Origin: Schlesneria sp.
GTDB taxonomy: Bacteria > Planctomycetota > Planctomycetia > Planctomycetales > Planctomycetaceae
Length of the DNA: 64,000 nt
Assembly: GCA_028291515.1 (NCBI GenBank)
Contig: JAQGHU010000001.1
Coordinates: 124,001 to 188,000 of the forward strand
Reading direction: 5' to 3'
A program made the translations under genes and the position numbers. A model generated the notes under the pieces. It was not told the DNA's origin and made no database searches. It saw only the letters and a program-made list of their open reading frames with translations. Shown piece by piece: positions 38,265-47,060 of this stretch. How positions within the stretch are numbered: position 1 is the stretch's first letter; every line of letters begins with the position of its first letter.

Positions 38265-39710
38265 ATGCACGAACTGCAACTTGAAAATATTGCCCGGGTC
38301 ACGCGACGCCAACTGTTTGGTTCGACCGCGACGGGACTGGGAGTCGCCGCGCTGTCGTCGCTGTTAGGGACGCCTGCCGCGAAGGGGTCCGAACAGGGTC
38401 TGCCTGGCGTTCCTCATTTTCCTGCCAAGGCCAAACGCGTTGTTGTGCTCTGGCAAGGGGGCGGTCCGTCGCACGTGGACTTATTCGACGAGAAGCCTGT
38501 CATGCGGGAAATGAAAGGGAAGGACATTCCGGATACCGTCCGCGGTTCGACGCGGTTGTCGACGATGTCCAGCGGATACGGCAAATGGCCGTGCCAACCG
38601 GCGATCAAGCCGTTCAAGAAATATGGCGAATCGGGGATCTCTCTGAGTGAGATGTTGCCGAACGTCGGTTCGATCGCCGACGATCTGTGCCTGGTCCGCA
38701 GCATGCATACGGAAGCGGTGAATCACGCCCCCGGTGTCACGTTTTTCATGACAGGATCTCAAGTGCCGGGGCGACCGAGCATGGGATCGTGGCTGTCCTA
38801 TGGGCTTGGCAGTGACAGCGAAAACTTGCCTGCATTTGTGGTGATGACTTCCAGTGACAAGGCGAAGACCTGCGGGCAATTGTTCTTTGACTATTACTGG
38901 GGGAGCGGTTTTCTTCCCAGTCGCTACCAGGGTGTTCGCTTCCGCAATACAGGGGATCTGGTGCCCTACCTGGCCAATCCACCCGGAGTCAGTCGCGAAG
39001 CCCGTCGTGTGCTGCTGGACGATATCGCCGCCATGAATATGGCGCACCTTGCCGAGTATGGCGATCCGGAAATCGATACGCGGATCGCTCAGTATGAGAT
39101 GGCGTTTCGGATGCAAACCAGTGTTCCGGACCTTGTCGATTTCTCGGGCGAGACGAAGGCGACTCTCGATCGATACGGGGAAGATGTACTTGTGAAAGGA
39201 ACTTATGCGAACAACTGCCTGATCGCTCGCAGACTGCTCGAACGAGGCGTTCGGTTTGTCCAGCTTATGCATTCCGGATGGGATCAGCATGGCAATCTGT
39301 TCACGCAACTCGAACAGCAGTGCAAAGACACGGAAGGACCGTCGGCGGCACTCGTGAAGGATCTGAAAGAGCGCGGCATGCTCGACGACACTCTAGTCGT
39401 GTGGGCTGGCGAATTTGGGCGAACGCCATTTGGACAAGGGGATCCCGCCAACCCGAAAGGCCGCGATCATTTTGGCAAAGCGTTTAGTTGGTGGTTGGCG
39501 GGTGGCGGCGCGAAACGCGGCGCGGTGCATGGTTCAACCGATGATTTCGGTTGGAACATCACGGCCGATCCAGTGCATGTCCACGACATGCAGGCGACGA
39601 TCCTGCACCTCTGTGGAATCGATCACACGAAGCTGACGTTCCGATATCAGGGGCGCCAGTATCGACTCACAGATATCCACGGCGATGTGGTTCGAGGAAT
39701 CCTCGCGTAG
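38265..39710 (+). CDS. DUF1501 protein with Tat-type signal
   Basis: A 481-residue exported protein of the DUF1501 family (alkaline-phosphatase/sulfatase-like superfamily). The N-terminus carries TRRQLFG followed by a hydrophobic Ala/Leu stretch, a twin-arginine type signal. Family landmarks are VVLWQGGGPSHVDLFD, LVRSMHTEAVNHAPG, TLVVWAGEFGRTP and the C-terminal RQYRLTDIHGDVV. It is coupled to the PSCyt1/DUF1553 gene 49 bp upstream. It is a close paralogue of the protein at 40538-41959. Substrate unknown. Confidence 0.9.
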   Translation: MHELQLENIARVTRRQLFGSTATGLGVAALSSLLGTPAAKGSEQGLPGVPHFPAKAKRVVVLWQGGGPSHVDLFDEKPVMREMKGKDIPDTVRGSTRLSTMSSGYGKWPCQPAIKPFKKYGESGISLSEMLPNVGSIADDLCLVRSMHTEAVNHAPGVTFFMTGSQVPGRPSMGSWLSYGLGSDSENLPAFVVMTSSDKAKTCGQLFFDYYWGSGFLPSRYQGVRFRNTGDLVPYLANPPGVSREARRVLLDDIAAMNMAHLAEYGDPEIDTRIAQYEMAFRMQTSVPDLVDFSGETKATLDRYGEDVLVKGTYANNCLIARRLLERGVRFVQLMHSGWDQHGNLFTQLEQQCKDTEGPSAALVKDLKERGMLDDTLVVWAGEFGRTPFGQGDPANPKGRDHFGKAFSWWLAGGGAKRGAVHGSTDDFGWNITADPVHVHDMQATILHLCGIDHTKLTFRYQGRQYRLTDIHGDVVRGILA

Positions 39711-39821
39711 TCAAACAGACGCGGCCTCTCTTTCCGTGGCAGAGTCATGTCCGAATCTGATGTTGATTGGCCTCAGTCCCTACCGGGACTAAGAAGTAAA
39801 TGATTGCCGTGTTCTAGATCA

Positions 39822-39863
39822 AAGACTCGGCTTTGTCGCAGACTCCAAAACCATGGCACCCGA
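39822..39863. repeat. 42-bp repeat downstream of first DUF1501 gene
   Basis: Resembles 42054-42095 with about 85-90% identity by eye; the shared core is AGACTCCA-AACC-TGGCACC. It lies 112 bp after the DUF1501 stop. The remaining sequence of this gap shows no gene. Confidence 0.6.
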
Positions 39864-39961
39864 GCGCCCTTGAGATCAAGCGGCTGATTGGCAATAGAAT
39901 CGATCATGAAGACCCAATCTCTTGGCGAGATTGGCTTCGTTCACGCTGACTCCACGTTCAT

Positions 39962-40363
39962 CTAGTTGTACGGAGTTCGGCGAAAGCCCCAACTGGCCGC
40001 GAGTGCATCTGCTGCTTCTTCGATGTCTGTGATGTCGCCCCAACCGCCGTTCCGCAGAAACGCGTGAGCGAACTCATGAGCGATGACGTAGAAGGCAAAC
40101 GCTTCACTGCACGTCGCCAGTTTCGGCCGCAGGACAACGCAGCGACTACCGCTGCCAACAGGCCCAGGGCTGGCCATCCACATCGACCAGCCTTCGCCGG
40201 GAACGTAGTTTTCCAGAGTGATCCGAAATCGAGGATCATCGAGAAAATCCCGCTGGACGGGTTCTGGAAGACGGTTCAGAACAGCCAGGACTCGATCCCG
40301 CAGTGCTTCACATTCGGCAAACGCTTCTAAATAAGCGGAAAAGATTTGCGGCACCTCCAGCAA
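39962..40363 (-). CDS. Small HEFAH-type metallopeptidase-like protein
   Basis: A 133-residue protein carrying a zinc-peptidase helix: IAHEFAHAFL (His 96, Glu 97, His 100) with an acidic third-ligand candidate downstream in IEEAADALAASWGF (Glu 115/116 or Asp 119). This fits a compact gluzincin-like or ImmA/M48-like fold. There is no signal peptide and no membrane segment, so it is probably cytosolic. It lies on the opposite strand between two DUF1501 genes. Target proteins are unknown, and a peptidase role is inferred only from the motif. Confidence 0.7.
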   Translation of the reverse strand: MLEVPQIFSAYLEAFAECEALRDRVLAVLNRLPEPVQRDFLDDPRFRITLENYVPGEGWSMWMASPGPVGSGSRCVVLRPKLATCSEAFAFYVIAHEFAHAFLRNGGWGDITDIEEAADALAASWGFRRTPYN

Positions 40364-40537
40364 TTTGATTCAGGCAACGATTCAGTGAGGGAATTGTCAC
40401 GTGCCGCGGTCCTCATTCCAAGCCCTGGGTGACACCAAGTTGTCAGTTTCATCGAGGCGGAGCTAGACACGTTGGCCATGTTTGATCGATGATAGGTGTC
40501 AGACAAATCACGGAAATTACCCGAGTCACAAATCGCA

Positions 40538-41959
40538 ATGAACCCAATCCAACAGCAACTGCATCGCCGGACATTCTTGGAACGATCAGCAACCGGAATG
40601 GGAGCTGTGGCACTGGCATCACTGCTGGGGCGTGAGGCTGCCGCCGGGCTAGAGGTGCCACTGCCTCAAGCCGTGGCGAAGGCGAAACGAGTCATCTGGA
40701 TGTTTCAGTCGGGTGCTCCGTCCCAGATGGACCTGTTCGACTACAAACCCCGCTTGCAGGAGTTTCACAAGCAGGAACTTCCAGATTCAATTCGGATGGG
40801 CCAGCGATTGACGGGGATGACCTCCGGTCAAAAGAACTTTCCCATTGCCGCGTCGAAGTTCAAGTTCGCTCAGCACGGCCAATCGGGAATGTGGTTCAGT
40901 GAAATGCTGCCGCATACCGCGAAGATTGCGGATGACATCTGCCTGATCCGGTCGATGCACACCGAGGCCATCAATCACGATCCGGCCATTACCTTTATTC
41001 AAACCGGCAGCCAGCAACCGGGGCGGCCCAGTTTTGGAGCCTGGGTGGATTATGGTTTGGGGACGACGAACGAAGATCTACCCGCGTTTGTCGTGATGAT
41101 CTCCAAATCGAACACCAAGGGGCAGGGGCTGCTCGCTCGGCTATGGGGCAGCGGCTTTCTGCCGTCCCAGCATCAAGGGGTAAAATTGCGCGGGGTCGGC
41201 GACCCGGTGCTGTACCTCTCCGATCCGCAAGGGATCGATCGCGCGGGGCGACGCGAAATGCTGGACGGCTTGGCCCAACTCAACGCATTGCAATTGGCCG
41301 AAGTCGGCGACCCCGAGATTCAGGCCCGCATTGCCCAATATGAGCTCGCTTTCCGGATGCAAACGTCCGTTCCTGAATTGATGGATCTGTCCCAGGAAAC
41401 CGCGCAGACATTTGAGATGTACGGCGACGATTCCAGGAAGCCCGGAACTTATGCCGCCAATTGCCTGTTGGCACGGCGACTGGTCGAACGCGGCGTCCGT
41501 TTCATTCAACTCTATCATCGAGACTGGGATCACCACGGTGGTTTACCAGACCGCATGGTCCAGCAATGCAAAGAGACCGATCAAGCCTCCGCAGCGCTGG
41601 TCATGGATTTGAAACAGCGGGGACTTCTGGATGACACGCTGGTCGTCTGGGGTGGCGAATTTGGTCGTACGGTCTATTGTCAGGGAGCGATTACCGACAC
41701 CAGCTACGGACGTGACCATCATCCCCGTTGCTTCTCGCTGTGGATGGCGGGGGGCGGGATCAAACCTGGAACCGTCCATGGCGAAACGGACGATTACTCG
41801 TACAACATCGTTCGCGATCCCGTTCACGTCCACGATTTGCAGGCCACAATTCTGCATCAATTGGGGGTCGATCACACCAGGCTGACCTATCGTTTCCAGG
41901 GACGAGACTTCCGGCTAACGGATGTTCATGGGAACGTGGTGCGAAGCATCCTGAGTTAG
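40538..41959 (+). CDS. DUF1501 protein, second paralogue
   Basis: A ~473-residue DUF1501 protein with twin-arginine signal [14 protein letters not shown] and all the landmarks of its neighbour at 38265 ([54 protein letters not shown]). The start is ATG 40538; GTG 40496 in the same frame would place 14 residues before the signal. It has no adjacent PSCyt1/DUF1553 partner of its own. It may rely on the one at 35579 or be a duplicate, since both copies are followed by the same 42-bp repeat. Confidence 0.88.
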   Translation: MNPIQQQLHRRTFLERSATGMGAVALASLLGREAAAGLEVPLPQAVAKAKRVIWMFQSGAPSQMDLFDYKPRLQEFHKQELPDSIRMGQRLTGMTSGQKNFPIAASKFKFAQHGQSGMWFSEMLPHTAKIADDICLIRSMHTEAINHDPAITFIQTGSQQPGRPSFGAWVDYGLGTTNEDLPAFVVMISKSNTKGQGLLARLWGSGFLPSQHQGVKLRGVGDPVLYLSDPQGIDRAGRREMLDGLAQLNALQLAEVGDPEIQARIAQYELAFRMQTSVPELMDLSQETAQTFEMYGDDSRKPGTYAANCLLARRLVERGVRFIQLYHRDWDHHGGLPDRMVQQCKETDQASAALVMDLKQRGLLDDTLVVWGGEFGRTVYCQGAITDTSYGRDHHPRCFSLWMAGGGIKPGTVHGETDDYSYNIVRDPVHVHDLQATILHQLGVDHTRLTYRFQGRDFRLTDVHGNVVRSILS

Positions 41960-42053
41960 GAGGCGGCGCGGTTTAAGGCAGATGAGACATTGCAGAAAGT
42001 GGCATTGACGCGCCACTCGTCTTCATCCCGTGTGGTGATGGTTTTGCGGTTTG

Positions 42054-42095
42054 AAGACACGGCCATGTCGAAGACTCCATAACCGTGGCACCCGA
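42054..42095. repeat. 42-bp repeat downstream of second DUF1501 gene
   Basis: Partner of 39822-39863, in the same orientation and 95 bp after the second DUF1501 stop. The 498-bp gap 41960-42457 otherwise holds only the palindrome at 42163. Confidence 0.6.
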
Positions 42096-42162
42096 TATTC
42101 GGTCAGCGGCGATCTTCGTGCGACTGTGCGCTCCGATGCCGGCCAAGCCACCGCCGAAAAAA

Positions 42163-42180
42163 GTTATGCTGAAGCATAAC
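42163..42180. repeat. Perfect palindrome GTTATGCT-GA-AGCATAAC
   Basis: 8-bp arms with a 2-bp centre, preceded by an A run. It could be an operator for the downstream TPR lipoprotein gene or a terminator read on the minus strand; nothing decides between them. Confidence 0.35.
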
Positions 42181-42457
42181 CTACGTCGCTCCCAATCATG
42201 ATCCGGCACTTCTCGCCGATGTCGGTTGGTCCGTGGTTACACTTTGGACAGCCAGCATCAGGGCGGCGGGTGTGGCCGCGATTCTGCTCACGCGGCCACC
42301 CATTCGAGGCCGATCATCCGTAAGTGCGCTGAAAAACCAGCTTGGAACTGAAGAAAAGAACAGTTGATTGCCTTCAGACTCGTCTAGCCGAGATCGACCC
42401 AAGTTGATACTTTCCGAACCCATTCCCAACCACAATTCGTCCGTTTTGGCTTCCAGG

Positions 42458-43474
42458 ATGCGTGCACCACACCTCATCGTTGCGCGATGCCGATGTGCCG
42501 CAAGATGCGTGCGGTGGGGACTGCTATTGCTCGTGGGACTGACGTTGTTCGGTTGCTCCACGATCCGTCGTCAAGTTGCTGAACGACGTGCCGCCTGCGA
42601 TTCCCTGTGCCAGCAGGCACGGAATGCGAAAAAGGATGGCTATCCGGACCAGGCCGATCTGCTGCTGAATGAAGCGGTCCGACAACGACCTGATGACTTG
42701 GAGACTCGTCGCCTGTTGGCGGAATCACTTTGGGACTGCGGGCGATCTCAAGATGCGATTGCGATCTATGAAGAGCTCGCCAAACTGCATCCGAAAGATT
42801 TGAGGCTGCATCAGCGACTGGCCACAATGTCGTGGACCGCTGGTCAGCATGCCGACGCATTTCGAAGTGCGGAGAGCGCCCTGCGGCTAGACCCCGCCTG
42901 CGCCGATGCCTTGTTGGTCAAGGCAAGGTTCGAAGCTTCGCGACGCGAATTTGAAGCGGCCACATCGACGTACATTCGCCTCTCCCGGGCGGCACCGGAT
43001 CGTATCGAAGCCAGGATCGAATTGGCTGAAGTCCACGTCGAGCGTGGCTATTCCAATCAGGCCTGCACGGTCCTACGAGAAGTTCTGGCCGAACCGCTGT
43101 TGACCTGTGAGCAGCGCGCTGAGGTCGAATGGAAGCTGGGATTGGCGTACGCCTCAGAAGACCGCTGGAAAGAAGCCTCGGTCCATCTGGCCAATTCCAT
43201 TGAAGTTCGACCGATGTCCAGCATGGACTGGCAGATGTTAGTCACCGCGAAGCGACTGGCAGGCGGCGATCTTGCCGAGTTGCCTGCCAAACCTTTGACG
43301 GTCGCCGCGAATCTGTCCGACCCGACACCCTCGTCGGCATGGAGTATTCTTCGCGATCGGATGCTGGTTCGCGGACAAATCCTCGCGGGGTCAGGCACTC
43401 TACCGCAGGACAGCGTAATTCGCGCCGACTTCCAGCGAAGTGCGCAGCTTGAACCACACTCCTCGACGCCATAA
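42458..43474 (+). CDS. TPR-repeat lipoprotein
   Basis: A ~338-residue envelope lipoprotein. The N-terminal hydrophobic stretch WGLLLLVGLTLFGCS carries a lipobox (LFGC), so the mature protein is anchored at Cys about residue 32. The rest is built of tetratricopeptide repeats, seen as successive helix pairs (ADLLLNEAVRQRPDDLETRRLL, shortened; DAIAIYEELAKLHPKDL; AFRSAESALRLDPACADALL). TPR proteins scaffold protein complexes. ATG 42458 is preferred over an in-frame TTG at 42368. It converges on the gene at 43498-45747, 23 bp away. Confidence 0.8.
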   Translation: MRAPHLIVARCRCAARCVRWGLLLLVGLTLFGCSTIRRQVAERRAACDSLCQQARNAKKDGYPDQADLLLNEAVRQRPDDLETRRLLAESLWDCGRSQDAIAIYEELAKLHPKDLRLHQRLATMSWTAGQHADAFRSAESALRLDPACADALLVKARFEASRREFEAATSTYIRLSRAAPDRIEARIELAEVHVERGYSNQACTVLREVLAEPLLTCEQRAEVEWKLGLAYASEDRWKEASVHLANSIEVRPMSSMDWQMLVTAKRLAGGDLAELPAKPLTVAANLSDPTPSSAWSILRDRMLVRGQILAGSGTLPQDSVIRADFQRSAQLEPHSSTP

Positions 43475-43497
43475 GGCTGACCGAGCCGCCAGACCGA

Positions 43498-45747
43498 TCA
43501 TTCTTCGTTGGATTGGTAGATTCGCAGGAAGCGATAGTAGACTTCCAGGCTCATCGTGCTGACCGCTGTCGAATAGAGCCGTCCACCGATCCCGGCCCAT
43601 TTGCCGTTCGGATCCCAACTGCCGGCCAGCGGCCCCTGCGTTCTCTGCAGGCCGACCAACGTGTCTCGCAATGATGCGTTCCACTCTTGCCAGGCCTGAC
43701 CGTCATGCTGGAACATCGCGAGCGTGCCGTAGTACCAGTAGTACTCGTCGTAGACGCTTAGTCGAGGCAGGTTGTTTCGCAGATAGGAAACGGCTTCTTG
43801 CGAGGCGCCATCCCTGGGTCGGACATTAAACATCTGGCGACAAAAGAGTGCTTCCGCGGTCATGGCTGGCGACGGGGATTCATTTAACTTGTAGCCAGCC
43901 AGGCCTCCGCGGGTCCCCAGCGCACGTGCCTGCAGAAACTTCGTCATGCCACGCCGAGTTTCTTCGGGAACAGGGATGCCAGCATTGACTGCACTTTTGA
44001 GTGCCATCAACTGCCAGCCAAACATGCTCATGTCACTCTCACCACCCTTGCCATAGCGCCAGCCCCCATCCTCGTTCTGCATCGCGCAAATCAACCGGGT
44101 GGCATTCCGCACGGCATCTCCCAGTTCGGGAAATGAATTGGGATCACTTTGCATCCCATAAGCTTCGGCGATGGCAAACGTCGCAATGGCATGGCAATAC
44201 ATCATGTCGTACCGAGTCGCTTTGCCTCCCAGATAGCCATTTGCATTCTGTTGATCGATCAGCCACTTCAACGCTCGTTTCACGACATCCGCGTACTTAC
44301 CTTCTTCATGCGTGTAGCCGGCACCGAGATAGGACAGCACGACCAACCCGGTGATTCCCGAATCGGCATAGAGGCCGCCATCCAGCCTGTTCTGGCCCTG
44401 CGGATCTTTCTTGGCGGCACCACCGCCGTGACGTGCTGCCGACCAGAAACCGGTTGGCTCCTGAATGCTGGCCATCCATTTCAAACTGGCTTCGACGGCG
44501 CGTTCGGATTCCACAGATCCGCCATTTTTTAGCGCCGCAGCGCGACGCTGCTCGATTCGTCGAGCTCGATACGTTTCGGGATCGCGCGTCGGCGCTCGCG
44601 AAACCCCGACGGTCGAATCCGGTCGAGACAACTGCGGCTTGGGACTGGAACTGAAATTGGAACCAGAATTGGAACTGGCGAAATCGCTCCCCAGCGTCGG
44701 CCGCGCCGCCGCGATCTGCTGCGAAGTGATGCTGGTCGTTAGAGAATTGGACCTTGGCGCGGGAGTTGGCTCCAGTTCGGTTTCTGGCCCATTTCGACTT
44801 CCCGATCGTGTGAATTGTGATGTTCGCCGATCGCCAACGGTCTTTGATGCTGACGAGGTCGGTGAACTGCCGTTGTCTGAGACGTCGGCGATGACAGGGC
44901 TGGGGTTGGCTCGCTGACGAATGAAGTTTTCTGCAGGGCCAATCGGTTTCGGAATTGTTGCATCGGGGCTCAATTCGGTCGGCAACGTGAGGATCGCCCC
45001 ATCTTCGATGAGCGGACCAATTCGCTCGGCGCCACCTCGCTGTGGCTCAACTCGCATGGCCAGATCCGTGCTTGAGTTTTCACGGCTGACCTGTTGTCGC
45101 CTAGCCGTGCCGACGCCGCCGGCTTCCGGTCGCGCCTGATTCACCGGTTCCTCGACATCGGCGGACGGCTGCGCAGGTGCTATTGTCGCAGTGCTGGCCA
45201 CCGACTGCTGAGATGGAGTCGGAGCGGCGGTGTCCGGGCGTGCCTGAAGTTCAGGTGTCTCGGGAACAATGGGATCAGGCGTCGGCGACTTCTCGACGAT
45301 TGTTTCGTCAATCGCTGTCATTTCCTGGTCCGGGCGCTGTGTATCAAGGCGTTGTGTACGGGCCATTCCCCGCTCAAGCGGTTGCACTCCCGAATCCCAG
45401 ACAGGCCGCGATGATGTCCCTTCGATGGGCGAAGAGTCACCGTCTTCGGACAACGTCACCCGCACAGTCGGCTGCTCCGGCTCACTCGGTGTTCCTGGCT
45501 TCGCCAGTGTCGGATCGACGACGGTCACCCATCCCAAACCGAGACAGCAATGCAGCAGCAACGACAGGAAAAATGACTTCGAAACGGCGTTTCGGTCGCC
45601 ATAGTGCGTGGCGACCATGGATAGCAGTTGAACGGTCGCGAACAGTGTGCAGCAGATGAGCGCGATCCGCAGAATGAGTTCACCCATCGTCAGGTGCGCC
45701 ACACTCTGTGTCGTCAGTTCCCACAATCGTGACACCGATTCGGGCAT
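43498..45747 (-). CDS. Membrane-anchored prenyltransferase/squalene-oxidase-repeat protein
   Basis: A 749-residue three-part protein. Two hydrophobic segments lie at ~22-45 and ~58-78. A long Pro/Ser/Thr/Glu-rich disordered linker spans ~80-410 and includes a short Asn-Ser-Gly-Phe-rich stretch. A C-terminal alpha/alpha-toroid like the terpene-cyclase/prenyltransferase repeat domain runs ~415-749 (QEPTGFWSAA, NANGYLGG, NEDGGWRYG). No DxDD cyclase motif is obvious, so it may be a binding or structural domain. Such proteins are common but uncharacterised in planctomycetes. A promoter candidate lies 190 bp upstream. Confidence 0.78.
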   Translation of the reverse strand: MPESVSRLWELTTQSVAHLTMGELILRIALICCTLFATVQLLSMVATHYGDRNAVSKSFFLSLLLHCCLGLGWVTVVDPTLAKPGTPSEPEQPTVRVTLSEDGDSSPIEGTSSRPVWDSGVQPLERGMARTQRLDTQRPDQEMTAIDETIVEKSPTPDPIVPETPELQARPDTAAPTPSQQSVASTATIAPAQPSADVEEPVNQARPEAGGVGTARRQQVSRENSSTDLAMRVEPQRGGAERIGPLIEDGAILTLPTELSPDATIPKPIGPAENFIRQRANPSPVIADVSDNGSSPTSSASKTVGDRRTSQFTRSGSRNGPETELEPTPAPRSNSLTTSITSQQIAAARPTLGSDFASSNSGSNFSSSPKPQLSRPDSTVGVSRAPTRDPETYRARRIEQRRAAALKNGGSVESERAVEASLKWMASIQEPTGFWSAARHGGGAAKKDPQGQNRLDGGLYADSGITGLVVLSYLGAGYTHEEGKYADVVKRALKWLIDQQNANGYLGGKATRYDMMYCHAIATFAIAEAYGMQSDPNSFPELGDAVRNATRLICAMQNEDGGWRYGKGGESDMSMFGWQLMALKSAVNAGIPVPEETRRGMTKFLQARALGTRGGLAGYKLNESPSPAMTAEALFCRQMFNVRPRDGASQEAVSYLRNNLPRLSVYDEYYWYYGTLAMFQHDGQAWQEWNASLRDTLVGLQRTQGPLAGSWDPNGKWAGIGGRLYSTAVSTMSLEVYYRFLRIYQSNEE

Positions 45748-45937
45748 TACGATTCCTGCGATCTTGGAAGATGGGCCACGGAGATGTTGCGAAGACCTGC
45801 GGATCCGGCCAGCATCGACATCCGATTGATGCCGGGCTCTTCCAGTGATTCCGTTTTCAGAGGCATCTTACCGCTCCCTCGGTCAGTCTCGGCAAGGTCT
45901 GCAATCCAACGCCACGTTCGCTGCAAGGTCCGTGCGA

Positions 45938-45964
45938 ATTATACGTTGCGGCAAGTTGTGTCAA
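45938..45964 (-). promoter_or_regulatory. Candidate sigma-70-type promoter for 43498-45747
   Basis: On the minus strand TTGACA (45959-45964) and TATAAT (45938-45943) are both perfect matches, but the 15-bp spacer is short. It lies in the 456-bp gap 45748-46203, which otherwise shows no gene. Confidence 0.4.
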
Positions 45965-46203
45965 ATCGCGTTTGGTTTAGGAAAGGGATTCCTGATGGAT
46001 TCCGGGTATATTCGGCTTCCCGAACAAAACAGGTAGTCAACAGGCAGCCAACCGCCAATTGACTCTCAAACGACGTGACATCATATCAGATCGGCAGAAT
46101 CGGCGAGAGATCGACTGCTTTGGTGCTGTCCGTTGCTAGTGTTTCGCTAACCAGCGTTTTCGGATTCTTCGATTCCTGTTCGTATCCGGCGAACTCCCGC
46201 CCG

Positions 46204-46998
46204 TTATTTCAGGCGCCGCAAGATTTCGTCTTTCAGACCAGGGACCACCGACAAACCATTGCCACTGTAGATCGTTGGCTTTCCATTCCAGTCAACGTAG
46301 TGGCCTCCGGCCTCCTGAATGATGGGGACCAGCGCGGCCGCGTCCCAGGCGTTCATGGCTGGATCGATCATCACTTCGGCTCGCCCCGTGGCCACCAGAA
46401 TATGACCGTAGCAATCACCCCAACCACGAGCGAGTTGCACGGACGACATCAATCCTTCGAGAACAGGCTGCTTGCCCATCGCCAGCCAGCGTGAGGGGTT
46501 CGTCATGCAGAATGTCGCTTCGCTCAACTGCGTGACTGTAGAGACACGAACGCGGCGCGGTTCGCCGGATCCGATTTGCCACCAGGCACCGGATCCTTGA
46601 GCGGCGTAGGCGACTTCATCCAGTGCCGGGAAGCGAGCTACTCCCACGACGCATTGCTCTTCAAATTCCACGCCGATCAAGGTCCCAAACAACGGCACCC
46701 CGTGAATGAAGGACTTGGTCCCGTCGATCGGATCGAGGATCCAGCGAAAGCCTGTTGTTCCCGCCTTGTCGGGAAACTCTTCCCCCAGGATGGCATCGTC
46801 GGGAAACGCCGTTGCCAATCGATCCCGAATCAGTAGTTCCGCCTTCTTGTCCGCCTCGGTGACTGGGCTGGTATCGCGCTTTCGCTCAACCTCCAGATCA
46901 GGATTTTGATAGTAGGGCAGGATGACCCCGCTGGCTTCCTTCGCCACCTTGAGTGCGAATTCCAATCGAGACTGTAGTTCGGTCTGTGAGGCGGGCAT
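46204..46998 (-). CDS. hisN: Inositol-monophosphatase-family phosphatase, likely histidinol-phosphatase
   Basis: Mg2+-dependent phosphatase, ~264 aa, with the family metal site: an EADKKAELLIRD acidic region, the DPIDGTKSF core and the second motif WDAAALVPIIQEAGG. The sequence GTKSFIHGVPLFGTLIG resembles HisN-type histidinol-phosphate phosphatases more than SuhB or CysQ, so the eighth step of histidine synthesis is the best guess. ATG 46998 is preferred over TTG 47007. It follows the LarA-like gene by 62 bp on the same strand; no other his genes are near. Confidence 0.75.
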   Translation of the reverse strand: MPASQTELQSRLEFALKVAKEASGVILPYYQNPDLEVERKRDTSPVTEADKKAELLIRDRLATAFPDDAILGEEFPDKAGTTGFRWILDPIDGTKSFIHGVPLFGTLIGVEFEEQCVVGVARFPALDEVAYAAQGSGAWWQIGSGEPRRVRVSTVTQLSEATFCMTNPSRWLAMGKQPVLEGLMSSVQLARGWGDCYGHILVATGRAEVMIDPAMNAWDAAALVPIIQEAGGHYVDWNGKPTIYSGNGLSVVPGLKDEILRRLK

Positions 46999-47060
46999 GT
47001 CGTTCAATTCCGGCTTGATGGCAAGTGATTCAGATGAACAGGTCAGGTTGTTGGCAGAAG

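Noticed and set aside
46075-46494. Plus-strand frame with a hydrophobic start near 46.1 kb
   Set aside because: More than half lies antisense within the hisN-like gene and the rest shows no ribosome site.
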